Positions 25,870 through 35,594 are shown, counted from the first letter of the stretch. The stretch is DNA of 64,000 nt from JAFGHJ01 sp964525555 (GCA_964525555.1 CAZGHN010000014.1:1-64000), one strand, 5' to 3'. Translations and numbers: made by a program. Notes: generated by a model not told the origin, from the letters alone.

Positions 25870-26152
25870 GGCTGTTCTTAAACTAAGAACAGAGTCACGA
25901 GTCACCAGTCGTCAGTCACTAGTCGAAAACAGAAAATAGTTGAACCACAAAGTTCACAAAGAACAAAATGAGTCAGGGGTCTCGAGTCCAGAGTCACGAG
26001 TCTTCTTCCCACCAAAACCATTATAAACAACAAATCACACAAATAGTTTTTTGTTTTTTACTAAATCCCAAATCCTAATCCCCAACTTTGACTAACGACT
26101 AGAGACCAGTGACTAGAGACTATGTTTCTGATTCAAAGAACAAAAACGTATC
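25870..26152. repeat. Degenerate AGTCACGAGTC and CACAAAG repeat patch
   Basis: No gene. Contains AGTCACGAGTCACCAGTCG and GTCAGTCACTAGTCG near 25891-25924, ACCACAAAGTTCACAAAG near 25944, another AGTCCAGAGTCACGAGTC near 25985, and GACTAGAGACCAGTGAC near 26097. The unit is roughly 7-10 bases. Confidence 0.65.
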
Positions 26153-26180
26153 TTGACTTATGGATGCATTATTCTATTTT
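26153..26180 (+). promoter_or_regulatory. Promoter of the DUF2264 gene
   Basis: TTGACT (26153-26158), 16-base spacer, TATTTT (26175-26180). A ribosome-binding site (AAGGAG) precedes the ATG at 26251. Confidence 0.55.
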
Positions 26181-26250
26181 ACAATGTACTGCTTCGAGGC
26201 AGTTTTCGTAAGTTTGTTAAATAATTTCTTATTCAAGGAGAAAAAATAAA

Positions 26251-28302
26251 ATGAAGAATGCTTTTGAAATCAAAAATCCCGACTTCGACTTAAGCCCATA
26301 TACAGGTATGACGAAAAAACACTATATCGAATGCGCTAAATATGTTTTGGGAAGAGCTTTTAATAAATATGTTTCCTCTATCGATACCCCGATGATATTT
26401 CCGACAGTCCCGGGTAAAACCTATCCTCAACCGGGCGCTCCGGATTGGCGTTACCGCTCATTTGAATTCGAAGCCCTGGAAAGAACATTAACGCTCGCCG
26501 GTCCACTTATGCATGTTGAACCTGAAGTAACGATAAACGGTATTAACTTAAAGGATTACTATTGCCTGCAGTTATATAACGCGCTCACTCCCGGACATCC
26601 TAATTCATTGCCCTTACCCGAAGACCTGCCCGATGCCACCTACCAATTTACGTGTGAGTTTGGAGGCTTATTTAAAACATTATTACTTCTGCCGGATATA
26701 CTCTGGCCTCACTATACACAAAAACAAAAAGATGAAATGGCAGTAACTATTTCGAAATGGGCACATCATAGAACAACTCAAAACAACTGGCGGGTTTTTA
26801 ATATAGTTACGCTTTCTTTTCTTAAAAAACACGGCTACAAAATCGACGAAGATCTATTAAAAAGCCACCTTTTATGGGTAACTTCTTATCATTCGGGAAA
26901 CGGCTGGTACCTGGAACAAACTTATAATTATTATACGATTAGTCTTTTCATCGTATACGGGACTATCTGGAATAGGGCTTTTGGAGACGAACATTACCCG
27001 GAAATATCGGAAGTAATTGAAAACTCAGCTCAAGAATTAATGAAAACTTATACCAATTTCTTTGCGAGAAATGGTTATATGAGTATGTGGGCAAGGAGTA
27101 TATGTTACAGAACCTGGATTTCGGGCGGATTTCCGGTTTCGTTCATGCTTAAAAAGAAACACCCGCTAGACCCCGGCTGGGCAAGAAGACTTTGTTCGGG
27201 TTCTTTACTGCAATTCGTTACCAGAGAAGATTTTTACGATAACTATGTCCCGAGTCTGGGATTTTACGGACACAGGGAATATATACTGCAAAATTATAGC
27301 TGTCCGGCAAGTCCTTTTATAATGTTTCTGCCGTTTATTTGTCTTGCTCTGGGGGATGATTCCCCATTCTGGACGGCCAAAGAAAATGAAGGAATATGGG
27401 AAAAACTCGGAGATAAATCGAACAGAGTCGTTCTTCAAAATCCCGGACTTGTTCTTGTTAATCATGGGAAAACCGGAACATCGGAAATAATTCCCGGTAA
27501 AGTTTACTACGATGACCACAATTATTCCAAACTTGCCTTTAATACACATTTCCCATGGGAAGACCATAATCCCGATGGCGGAACATCCATGGAGTACAGC
27601 TTTCGAAGTCTCGACCCCCGGGACGTAAGAGGTGACGATATAAATTTCTATTTAACCGGAGATGCTGTAGAAAATAAAAAAATTGAGGAATTCACCACTT
27701 CCCAGAATATCCTATTCAACGGAGTAGAGGACGACGTTATTTACAGGCAACTGATTATGCGAAAACCTCCAAACAACGGAGTTGGATACATTATAGATCT
27801 CGCGGAAATTACCATCCCCGGAGGGGTAGTGAGAGTCGACCGTTCCCGGCTGGCTTTCGAACATGAACTAACTCTAGGACATTACGGACTTCCTCATATT
27901 GACGGTAAAAAAGCAGAAATTAAACAATTCGAAGACGGGAATAAAAAAGTTATAACGGCATCGATTAAGGGAAGAAAACTTGCGCTTATAACGTATAATG
28001 GCTGGGATAAAGTAACGAGTTTAGTTCATAAAGGACGAAACGCGGAAGCGGATGAGAGCACTGTTTTGTACGCCTACAAAAAAAGAACTTCCAAAAATCC
28101 GCCAATGGAACTCATGATCACTGTCATGCTGCATAAAATGGATGATGATGAGTGGACAACCGAAGAGCTATCACCCATAAAAGGAATAAATGTAATGGAT
28201 GTTGTTCCATCACTGTCTGCTTTAGGCGCGGAAATCACTTTATCAGACAACAAGAAATACACGATAGATTTTAAAGATATCGACGGAAAAAGATCCTGCT
28301 GA
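26251..28302 (+). CDS. DUF2264 domain protein (probable carbohydrate-active alpha/alpha-barrel enzyme)
   Basis: A 683-residue cytoplasmic protein (no signal peptide) that matches DUF2264/COG4289 along its length: FEFEALERTLTLAGPL, NNWRVFNIVTLSFLKKHG, GWYLEQTYNYYTISLF and SPFWTAKE in the helical barrel, then a beta-rich C-terminal half (from about 400). The family occurs in polysaccharide and glycosaminoglycan utilisation regions; no reaction is proven by the sequence. GC content and use of GCG, CCG and CGG codons appear higher than in neighbouring genes, which suggests transfer. No transporter or other sugar gene is adjacent. Confidence 0.8.
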   Translation: MKNAFEIKNPDFDLSPYTGMTKKHYIECAKYVLGRAFNKYVSSIDTPMIFPTVPGKTYPQPGAPDWRYRSFEFEALERTLTLAGPLMHVEPEVTINGINLKDYYCLQLYNALTPGHPNSLPLPEDLPDATYQFTCEFGGLFKTLLLLPDILWPHYTQKQKDEMAVTISKWAHHRTTQNNWRVFNIVTLSFLKKHGYKIDEDLLKSHLLWVTSYHSGNGWYLEQTYNYYTISLFIVYGTIWNRAFGDEHYPEISEVIENSAQELMKTYTNFFARNGYMSMWARSICYRTWISGGFPVSFMLKKKHPLDPGWARRLCSGSLLQFVTREDFYDNYVPSLGFYGHREYILQNYSCPASPFIMFLPFICLALGDDSPFWTAKENEGIWEKLGDKSNRVVLQNPGLVLVNHGKTGTSEIIPGKVYYDDHNYSKLAFNTHFPWEDHNPDGGTSMEYSFRSLDPRDVRGDDINFYLTGDAVENKKIEEFTTSQNILFNGVEDDVIYRQLIMRKPPNNGVGYIIDLAEITIPGGVVRVDRSRLAFEHELTLGHYGLPHIDGKKAEIKQFEDGNKKVITASIKGRKLALITYNGWDKVTSLVHKGRNAEADESTVLYAYKKRTSKNPPMELMITVMLHKMDDDEWTTEELSPIKGINVMDVVPSLSALGAEITLSDNKKYTIDFKDIDGKRSC

Positions 28303-28359
28303 GTTTTTATAACAAAAAAAGTGATTCAGTAGGTTTAATTTATTTCGAGTTTCATCCAA

Positions 28360-28506
28360 GTGAAGGGGTGCTGCTCAAGAAAAATGTCTCGGAGACCGAA
28401 CGGGCATGGCCTTTTGACGAAGTCAAAAGGAGTGAGGTCGAGAGCAAGCAGCAGTTTCCTCGCAGGGGAAACTGACTGCGGTTTTTCGAAAGTGGCACCC
28501 CTGAAC
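28360..28506 (+). ncRNA. Compact multi-hairpin element (possible structured RNA or palindromic repeat)
   Basis: An outer 8-bp stem, AGGGGTGC (28364-28371) with GCACCCCT (28495-28502), encloses several hairpins. CTGCTC (28371-28376) faces GAGCAAGCAG (28442-28451). CCTTTTGAC/GTCAAAAGG (28410-28430) is a perfect 9-bp stem with a GAA loop. CAGTTTCC/GGAAACTG (28452-28474) is a perfect 8-bp stem. The base composition is GC-richer than the surroundings. It lies after the DUF2264 stop, so it could be its 3' UTR, a separate RNA, or a MITE/REP-like insertion. No family is recognised and the strand is uncertain. Confidence 0.5.
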
Positions 28507-28603
28507 GAAAACTCATGGACGAAAACCTATCCCACTCCTAATAAATGGTTAGACCTCGTTAAAGTTATTACGACTTAGAAAACCATGAAACTCTGGTTAT
28601 ATA

Positions 28604-28927
28604 TTATTCAAGAAAATCTTCACGAATTGGGCAAAAGCTATCGACCAACCGTACTTTATCTGTTAATACCTTCACGGTGTGTTTTTTACCCGAAGGTACA
28701 GCGTATACATCACCGGCTTTCAAATGCTGCTGCCCCTGCCCCTCGCAATAGAAAATCACCTCTCCTTCTGCGACATAAGAAGCCTGCTCGTGAGGATGAG
28801 AATGATACGGTTCGGGTTCATCCCAGGGACCGTTTTCAAAGTCGATAATCGCCAGCATAAGATTATCCGTATAAATCAAACTTCGGTATACCCCTTCTCT
28901 TATTTTTTCACGTTCTTGTTTTGCCAT
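28604..28927 (-). CDS. Cupin-domain protein
   Basis: A 107-residue single cupin. Metal-ligand motif 1 is YHSHPHEQASYVAEGEVIFY (His-x-His and Glu) and motif 2 is AGDVYAVPSGKKHTV (final His). Small cupins of this type bind a metal and a sugar, keto-acid or other ligand and can be enzymes or sensors. It is convergent with the DUF2264 gene and could act on related sugar acids, but that is only an inference from proximity. Confidence 0.8.
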   Translation of the reverse strand: MAKQEREKIREGVYRSLIYTDNLMLAIIDFENGPWDEPEPYHSHPHEQASYVAEGEVIFYCEGQGQQHLKAGDVYAVPSGKKHTVKVLTDKVRLVDSFCPIREDFLE

Positions 28928-28948
28928 CTTAACTCTACTTTGACAGGT

Positions 28949-31666
28949 TTATTTGAGAAGAATCGACTTCCTGGAAACTTCTCCAATATCTGTCTTTAGA
29001 TTATAAAAATAAATACCACTCGAGACTCTAACACCATTTAAATTCGTACCATCCCAATTAGTTGTATGATTTCCGGGAGCACATTCCTTATTAACAAGTT
29101 CTTTTACCAGACCCCCATAAATATTGTAAACCCGTAGATTTACCTGTTGGGTGCCTGCAGCTTGAGGGATATTATAAGTTACCATTGCAGAATTAATAAA
29201 AAGATTGTCGCAGGAAAGCATTAATCTGTCCGGATTCAGAAGGTAGTCTTCTATACCCGCTCCGGCTACTCTGACAAGGAAATAATAGGGAGCAATACTT
29301 CCAGTGAAATTTTCAGTCATGTTTATAGTTCCTGATGTACTGTCGAGCGCAACAACATAAAGGGAATGGAACCCTATCCCGAGAGAATCAAGTGCCGTTG
29401 CCGACCAGCCAACCAAAGAAGTTCCTCCACCATATGTAATTATTGCCTCTTTCCACTCGCCTTGCGTCGTTTCGAACTGGTAAAGGACTTTCATAATATT
29501 TGAATTCGTAGGCGTTCTGGTATTAACGGCAGTTCCCGCAAAAGAAGGCATAACATCTGTGGTTTCGTTATCGGTAAGTGGGGTAATACTCGATTCAAGA
29601 GGTGATGCATATTCTTCAACTTCATCGATAATAGTTGCATCGAGACTCCCCATGTTTGTCGCATATACCCTATTTGTATTTGGGTTTACGCATATCGCCC
29701 AGGTTTGATCTCCAGCACCCACCGTGTATGTAGAATTGGTCACTCCATCAATTACCGTTATATTGTCCGAAAGTTGATTCGTCACATATATCTTGTTTGT
29801 GTTGGTATTCACGCATATCCTTCTGGGTCCATTTCCGACTGCAACATTAACGGTCGAATTATCCGAACCATCTATCACCGTAACATTATCACTACTATAG
29901 TTTGCTACATATATTTTATTTGTAACAGGATTTAAGGAAATACTTCCGGGTAAATTTCCTACAACAACAGTGTCGGTTGAATTAGTTCCACCATCTATAA
30001 CCGTAACATTCGCACTTTGGTAATTTGCAACATATATTTTGTTTGTAACCGGATTTACGGCTATAGCCCAGGGTTCACTCCCAGCGACAACAGAAGTTGC
30101 TGTATTACTTTCCCCATCTATCACCGTAACATCATCACTGTTACGGTTTGAAACATATATCTTGTTTGTAGGGGGGTTGACAGCGATATCCGTCGGGTTT
30201 GTCCCTGCAGCAACGATTGCAGTATCATACGTTTCCCCATCTATAACTGTTACATTGTTACCGCTACTGCTTGCCGCATATATTCTATTCGTGTTGGGAT
30301 CTACGCAGATCGAAGAAGGCGAATTTCCAAGATTAACAGTTTCGGTTGAATTGTCTGCTCCATCAATCATCGTAACACTGCTGCCATTTCCATTTGCCGT
30401 ATATATGATATTCGTATTAGGATTTACGCAGATATCTACAGGTAAACTTCCAGTAGAAACAATAGCCGTTGAATTGTCGGAACCATCTATAATGGTTACA
30501 TTGCTTGCGTCTCGATTTACAACATATATCTTGTCAGTGATAGGATTTATGCACATAGCCTGAGGCCTATTACCAACATCAACAGTATCGGTTAAAAAAT
30601 CCGAACCGTCTATCACCTTAACATTGTCGTTATCGCCGTCTGAAACATATATCTTATTTGTTATTGGATTTACACAGATACCAGCGGGCTCACTCCCGAC
30701 GGAAAGAAAACTCGTTGAATTATCCGAACCATCTATAACGGTTACAGTACCACCGGAACGATTCGCGACATATATATTGTTCGTGTTGGGGTTTACACAA
30801 ATAGCTTCAGGACTAAGTCCTACGGCAACAGTGTCGGTCGAATTGTCCGAACCATCTATCACCGTTACGTTATGACTCATATAATTTGTTACATATATCA
30901 TATTCGTGTTTGGATTTACGCAGATACGACGAGGGTCACTTCCTACCGCAACAGAATCAGTCGAATTAGTCTCGCCATCTATTATCTTTACGCTGTTACT
31001 ACCCTCATTTACCACATATATTCCGTTTGTGTTTGGGTTAACGCATATTGCTATGGGATCTTCTCCAACGGCAAGAGTGGTATCGACAGAATTCGTCGTT
31101 CCATCTATCACCGTTACACTGGAATCGACATTATTAGCAACATATATCTTGTTTGTATTTGGATTTACACATATAGCCATAGGTAAATCACCAACGTCGA
31201 CAGTATCGGTCGAGTTATCATCTCCGTCTATAACCGTTACCTGATCACTGTTTCTATTTGCTACATATATCCTGTTTGTAACGGGATTCACCGCTATCGC
31301 CCATCCTCCGGTTCCTGCGGCATCGACAGTATCGATTGAGTTATCTTCTCCGTCTATAACAGTTATTTTATCACTCGCCTCACCGGCTAAATATATTTTG
31401 TTTGTGTTTGAATTCATACCAATGGTATAAGGTCCATATCCAATAGGAATAGAGACGGTCGAATCGTCTGCTCCGTCTATAACCGTTACACTTTGCCCGA
31501 CAACGTTTCCCACATATATCTTGTTTGTAACGGGATTTACACATAGACTATAAGGCCAGTTCCCTGCTGGAATACTGTCGGTTATCCAGTCCGCATAGAG
31601 AGAAGGAACAAATAAACAAAATAAAACTAACATTAATAAAAATTTTCTGATATTATTAAAAAACAT
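28949..31666 (-). CDS. Secreted YVTN beta-propeller protein with Por/FlgD-type C-terminal domain (copy 1)
   Basis: A 905-residue protein. A signal peptide (about 1-25, ends SLYAD) is followed by 16 repeats of about 43 residues built on VNPNTNKIYVAN...VTVIDG...STDTVxVG, enough for two propellers. A linker with an Ig-like region then leads to a C-terminal domain (VNLRVYNIYGGLVKELVN to SGIYFYNLKTD), the kind used for type IX-like sorting or attachment in FCB bacteria. It is probably a cell-surface or S-layer-type protein. Ribosome-binding site AGGAGGT before the ATG; promoter at 31700-31727. It is a tandem duplicate of the next propeller gene. Confidence 0.9.
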   Translation of the reverse strand: MFFNNIRKFLLMLVLFCLFVPSLYADWITDSIPAGNWPYSLCVNPVTNKIYVGNVVGQSVTVIDGADDSTVSIPIGYGPYTIGMNSNTNKIYLAGEASDKITVIDGEDNSIDTVDAAGTGGWAIAVNPVTNRIYVANRNSDQVTVIDGDDNSTDTVDVGDLPMAICVNPNTNKIYVANNVDSSVTVIDGTTNSVDTTLAVGEDPIAICVNPNTNGIYVVNEGSNSVKIIDGETNSTDSVAVGSDPRRICVNPNTNMIYVTNYMSHNVTVIDGSDNSTDTVAVGLSPEAICVNPNTNNIYVANRSGGTVTVIDGSDNSTSFLSVGSEPAGICVNPITNKIYVSDGDNDNVKVIDGSDFLTDTVDVGNRPQAMCINPITDKIYVVNRDASNVTIIDGSDNSTAIVSTGSLPVDICVNPNTNIIYTANGNGSSVTMIDGADNSTETVNLGNSPSSICVDPNTNRIYAASSSGNNVTVIDGETYDTAIVAAGTNPTDIAVNPPTNKIYVSNRNSDDVTVIDGESNTATSVVAGSEPWAIAVNPVTNKIYVANYQSANVTVIDGGTNSTDTVVVGNLPGSISLNPVTNKIYVANYSSDNVTVIDGSDNSTVNVAVGNGPRRICVNTNTNKIYVTNQLSDNITVIDGVTNSTYTVGAGDQTWAICVNPNTNRVYATNMGSLDATIIDEVEEYASPLESSITPLTDNETTDVMPSFAGTAVNTRTPTNSNIMKVLYQFETTQGEWKEAIITYGGGTSLVGWSATALDSLGIGFHSLYVVALDSTSGTINMTENFTGSIAPYYFLVRVAGAGIEDYLLNPDRLMLSCDNLFINSAMVTYNIPQAAGTQQVNLRVYNIYGGLVKELVNKECAPGNHTTNWDGTNLNGVRVSSGIYFYNLKTDIGEVSRKSILLK

Positions 31667-31699
31667 TAAAAACCTCCTTTCTGCTTAATTTCACTATAC

Positions 31700-31727
31700 A
31701 GTATAATGATATTTGATAATCCGTCAA
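31700..31727 (-). promoter_or_regulatory. Promoter of YVTN protein copy 1
   Basis: Minus strand TTGACG (31727-31722), 16-base spacer, TATACT (31705-31700). The sequence is nearly identical to the promoter of copy 2 at 34855-34882. Confidence 0.7.
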
Positions 31728-32098
31728 GGAAATTTTAAACAGAAGTTAGAAGCCAGGAGTCAGAAGTAAGAATCCCATCCCAACCCAAAAACTATTGTCT
31801 CACACAAAGACACCAAGACACGAAGAAAAAAATAATAATTAGCCACAGATTTACACTGATTGCCACTGATACCCTTCCCACTCCCATATATTTTTTTTAT
31901 TAAAACAACAAAATAATTTTTTTAATCCGTTTGTTTCCGTGTTCATCCGTGGCTATTTCCTCTTTTCGTTTTTCTCTGTGTTCTCAGTGCGTTTTTTCTA
32001 TTACAATAAAATTCTCAGTTTTCTCCGTGGTAGTCTTTTTTCTTTTTTTCCCAAATCCTAAATATGCTATTTATTCATTTTGCTTAAATTCTAAGGAT
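31728..32098. repeat. Duplicated intergenic block A with nested inverted repeat words
   Basis: The stretch from about 31798 to 32061 is nearly identical to 34892-35151 (offset about 3094). It contains CACAAAGACACCAAGACAC and GCCACAGATTTACACTG on the left. Their inverted counterparts ATCCGTGGCTA and TTCTCTGTGTTCTCAGTG lie on the right, around an AT-rich centre. An AGTTAGAAGCCAGGAGTC word lies at 31743. No gene. Confidence 0.75.
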
Positions 32099-34822
32099 CT
32101 ACCTTATAAGAATTCCCTTTCTTGATATCTCTCCCATATTAGTCTTCAAACTATAAAAATAAATACCACTCGAGACTCTAACACCATTTAAATTCGTACC
32201 ATCCCAGTTAGTAACATAAGTACCCGGAGTGCATTCCGTATTTACCAGTTCTTTTACCAGACCCCCGTAAATATTGTAAACCCTTAAAGTAACATGTTGC
32301 TTTCCTGCATTTTGAGGTATCCGGTAAGTTATAACTGAAGAATTTACGAATATATTTTCGCAGGAAAGAGCTAATCTATTAATAGACTCCGAATCTATAT
32401 TTATACCAGAAAGAGGCGTCCTGACAAGGAAATAGTAAGGAGTAATGCTGCCAGCATAATTCTCGGTGAAATTTATCTTCCCGGATGTCATATCGAGCGT
32501 GACCACATACAGAGAGTGAAACCCAACTGTAAGAGAATCGAATGCGGAAGCCTCCCAGTTAACTGAAGTCGTTCCCTCACCGGAAGTAATCGCTGCCTCT
32601 TCCCATGAACCTTGTGTCGTTTCAAACTGATAAAGAACTTTCATAATATTGCAATTTGTAGGACCGCGAGTATTGATGGCTGTTCCTGAAAAAGTAGGAA
32701 ACCTATTTTCTGTTTCATTATCGATAAGCGGGGTAATAGATGATATAGGCGCAGAAAGATACTCTTCTACTTCATCAATCACAGTTACATCATTACTCAA
32801 CGCATTTGCCACATATATCTTGTTTGTGTTCGGATTTACGCATATCACCTCAGGTTCATTCCCCGCAGCAACAGTGATGGTTGAATTACTCGCCCCGTCA
32901 ATTATCGTAACATCGTCACTGGCTCCATTTGCAACATATATTTTATTTGTATTGGGATTTACGCAAATATCAAGAGGCCCCTCGCCAATATTGGTAACAG
33001 TCGTGGTTAAATTGTTCTCCCCATCTATTACCGTCACATTGTCACTGTAGTGATTGGACGTATATATTTTGTTTGTGTTGGGATTGACGCAAATAGCATA
33101 AGGGTATCCTCCAGTAGCTACAGTAACAGTTGAATCGGTCTCTCCGTCTATTACGGTTACATTGTTACTAAAAGTATTCGCAACATATATTTTATTTGTG
33201 TTCGGATTAATGCATATCGACCGGGATCCATCCCCAATGGAAACAATATTATCAGTCGAATTGGTAGCTCCGTCTATCACAGTTACACTATCACTGTATT
33301 CATTCGCAACATATATTTTGTTTGTATTGGGGTTTACGTCTATATCTCTAGGGTTCACCCCAGTAGAAACAGTTACGGTTGAATACATTTCTCCATCTAT
33401 CACCGTTACACTGCTACTTCCCCAATTTGTCACATATATTTTATTTGTATTAGGGTTCACGCAAATCGCCAAAGGAGTATCTCCGGCGTCGAGAGTGGTA
33501 TCGGTTAAATTACTCGAACCGTCTATCACCGTGATATTATCACTGAGTCCATTTGCCACATATATCTTGTTTGTGTTGGAATTCAGGCAAATTGCCCTAG
33601 GGCCGCCATCAACCGCAATATTTTCGGTTAACCCGGTTACCCCATCGATCACCGTTACACTGTCACTATTATAATTTGCCACATATATTTTGTTTGTTAT
33701 GGGGTTCACCGCTACTGCGCCAGGATCGATTCCGACAGAAACAGTGTCGGTTGAAAAGTCAGCCCCATCTAACACCGTTATATCGTTACTTGCATAATTC
33801 GCCACATAAATTTTATTCGTAGTAGAATTTAAGCAGATCGATACAGGATCTACTCCTACAGGGATTGTATCGGTTAAATGAGTCAGTCCGTCTATAACAG
33901 TCACATCATTACTTTGTTCATTTATAACATATATTTTGTTTGTACTGTGATTTACACAGACAGCCCATGGATAACCACCGGCGGGAATAGTTGAAGTTAA
34001 ACGGGTTGCCCCATCGATCACCGTCACATTCTCGCTGTTTCTATTCGCAACATATATTTTATTAGTGTTGTAATTTACTGCAATTTCATAAGGAAAAGCT
34101 CCTGCTGAAACAGTATCTCTCGTATGATACAACCCATCTATTACAATTACGTTATTGTCGTACTCACCAGTCACATATATTTTGTCTGTGTTGGGATTTA
34201 CACATATCGCTTTAGGACCGTCTCCGGCTGGAATAGTTGTAGCCGCATTGGTGGCTCCATCTATCTCCGTTACATCGTCACTGCTGTGGTTTGCCGTATA
34301 TATCTTATTCGTGTTGGGATTTACACAAATTGCAAAAGGGAGATATCCGACTGAAACAGTGGTATCTACCAAATCGGTCACTCCGTCTATTACCGTAACG
34401 TCACTACTTGCGTAATTCAGCGAGTATATCTTGTTCGTGTTTGGATTGACGGCTATCGCCCATGGGTTTCTTCCCACTGGAATAGTATCCAATGAATTAG
34501 TCTCGCCGTCGATTACCGTAAGATTGTCATCATAATAATTCGTAACATATACCTTGTTCGTGTTGGGATTAACACAGACAGCATAAGGAAACTCTCCGGA
34601 CGGAACAGTAACTATCGAATCAGCCCCTACATCTATTATTGTAATATCGTTACTGTTTCTGTTAGTTACATATATCTTGTTCGTAATGGGATTAACGCAC
34701 ATTGCCCAGGGCCCAGCTCCACCGGGGATAGAATCTGCCACCCAGTCAGCATAGAGAGAAGAAGCAAATAAACAACATAAAACTAATATTAATAAAACTC
34801 TTCTATTATTATTGAAAAACAT
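32099..34822 (-). CDS. Secreted YVTN beta-propeller protein with Por/FlgD-type C-terminal domain (copy 2)
   Basis: 907 residues from ATG 34822, chosen because AGGAGGT lies 4 bases upstream and the N-terminus (MFFNNNRRVLLILVL) then aligns with copy 1; the open frame runs further upstream but without signals. Signal peptide, then 16 repeats of about 43 residues (VNPNTNKIYVANEYSDSVTV type), an Ig-like linker, and the C-terminal domain VTLRVYNIYGGLVKELVNTE to SGIYFYSLKTN. Same inferred role as copy 1: surface-exposed propeller, perhaps binding or structural. The repeats and the paired genes offer ample homology for recombination. Confidence 0.9.
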   Translation of the reverse strand: MFFNNNRRVLLILVLCCLFASSLYADWVADSIPGGAGPWAMCVNPITNKIYVTNRNSNDITIIDVGADSIVTVPSGEFPYAVCVNPNTNKVYVTNYYDDNLTVIDGETNSLDTIPVGRNPWAIAVNPNTNKIYSLNYASSDVTVIDGVTDLVDTTVSVGYLPFAICVNPNTNKIYTANHSSDDVTEIDGATNAATTIPAGDGPKAICVNPNTDKIYVTGEYDNNVIVIDGLYHTRDTVSAGAFPYEIAVNYNTNKIYVANRNSENVTVIDGATRLTSTIPAGGYPWAVCVNHSTNKIYVINEQSNDVTVIDGLTHLTDTIPVGVDPVSICLNSTTNKIYVANYASNDITVLDGADFSTDTVSVGIDPGAVAVNPITNKIYVANYNSDSVTVIDGVTGLTENIAVDGGPRAICLNSNTNKIYVANGLSDNITVIDGSSNLTDTTLDAGDTPLAICVNPNTNKIYVTNWGSSSVTVIDGEMYSTVTVSTGVNPRDIDVNPNTNKIYVANEYSDSVTVIDGATNSTDNIVSIGDGSRSICINPNTNKIYVANTFSNNVTVIDGETDSTVTVATGGYPYAICVNPNTNKIYTSNHYSDNVTVIDGENNLTTTVTNIGEGPLDICVNPNTNKIYVANGASDDVTIIDGASNSTITVAAGNEPEVICVNPNTNKIYVANALSNDVTVIDEVEEYLSAPISSITPLIDNETENRFPTFSGTAINTRGPTNCNIMKVLYQFETTQGSWEEAAITSGEGTTSVNWEASAFDSLTVGFHSLYVVTLDMTSGKINFTENYAGSITPYYFLVRTPLSGINIDSESINRLALSCENIFVNSSVITYRIPQNAGKQHVTLRVYNIYGGLVKELVNTECTPGTYVTNWDGTNLNGVRVSSGIYFYSLKTNMGEISRKGILIR

Positions 34823-34854
34823 AAATACCTCCTTAATTCTTAACTGCACTTTAC

Positions 34855-34882
34855 AGTATAACAATATTTGACAATCCGTCAA
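34855..34882 (-). promoter_or_regulatory. Promoter of YVTN protein copy 2
   Basis: Minus strand TTGACG (34882-34877), 16-base spacer, TATACT (34860-34855), conserved with the copy-1 promoter including most of the spacer. Confidence 0.7.
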
Positions 34883-34891
34883 GGAAAATAA

Positions 34892-35329
34892 TCTCACACA
34901 AAGACACCAAGACACGAAGAAAAAAATAATTAGCCACAGATTTACACTGATTGCCACTGATACCCTTCCCACTCCCATATATTTTTTTTATTAAAACAAC
35001 AAAATATTTTTTTTAATCCGTGTGTTTCCGTGTTCATCCGTGGCTATTTACTCTTTTCGTTTTTCTCTGTGTTCTCAGTGTGTTTTTTCTACTACAATAA
35101 AATTCTCAGTTTTCTCTGTGGTAGTCTTTTTTCTTTTTTTTCTAAATCCTAAATCCCAAATCCTAACCCCTAACTCATACCGATGACCGCAGACGGCAGA
35201 CCGGTTATAGAGAAATCGATAAATGTGGAAATTGGAAAAAGGGGGAACTGTTTTCAATTCAAAATTCAAAATTTAAAATTCTTAATTCACATCTTTCAAC
35301 TATTTCACCGATGCGCAGCATCACTCCCC
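34892..35329. repeat. Duplicated intergenic block B and further repeat words
   Basis: 34892-35151 repeats block A. It is followed by ACCGATGACCGCAGACGGC then AGACCGGTTATAGAG (about 35179-35213), a word also found near 37028, 40655 and 43672, and by AAAATTCAAAATTTAAAATT near 35262-35281. No gene. Confidence 0.7.
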
Positions 35330-35357
35330 TTGACTTTAATTAAATCTTTGATATAGT
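35330..35357 (+). promoter_or_regulatory. Promoter with an adjacent small hairpin, upstream of the protease locus
   Basis: TTGACT (35330-35335), 16-base spacer, TATAGT (35352-35357). Seven bases before the -35 box lies a hairpin, GATGC-GCA-GCATC (35310-35322). The transcript would run through about 330 bases to the protease gene. Confidence 0.5.
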
Positions 35358-35594
35358 GTAAATATATAGAAGGTATAAGTTTGTAATGGGAAATTATGGA
35401 AAAAGCAGGACCTTGAATCTTCAGACGATGAGCATAAACAAATCTATAAATATTTTCATAAACAATACTTTGCACTTGTTAAGGGCAAAAAGTAAATATT
35501 CCCCGTATCTTTACATTTTTTACCTTCCTCTCCATAGCATATACAACACGTTATAAAATAGTATTTAGTTTATTAAATATCAATAAATTAGCTA
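35358..35594 (+). other. Leader region with a possible gene remnant
   Basis: No convincing gene. One frame is open without a good start and reads DLESSDDEHKQIYKYFHKQY to a stop near 35480, which looks protein-like and may be a remnant of a lost gene. The rest is AT-rich. Confidence 0.3.

Noticed and set aside
28360..28848. Two plus-strand frames of 72 and 87 residues over the hairpin element and the cupin gene
   Set aside because: The composition is not protein-like, one covers the structured element and the other is the complement of the cupin gene.
30039..31244. Long open frames on the plus strand opposite the YVTN gene copy 1
   Set aside because: They are antisense shadows of the 129-base coding repeats, with no starts or ribosome-binding sites and no protein family features; the minus-strand gene explains the sequence.
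32649..34415. Long open frames on the plus strand opposite the YVTN gene copy 2
   Set aside because: Same repeat-derived antisense effect as in copy 1.
34823..34978. Upstream extension of YVTN copy 2
   Set aside because: The extension contains the promoter, the ribosome-binding site and repeat words; the start at 34822 aligns with copy 1.
35075..35269. A 64-residue minus-strand frame in the repeat region after YVTN copy 2
   Set aside because: It is composed of repeat words of the intergenic families and has no coding signals.
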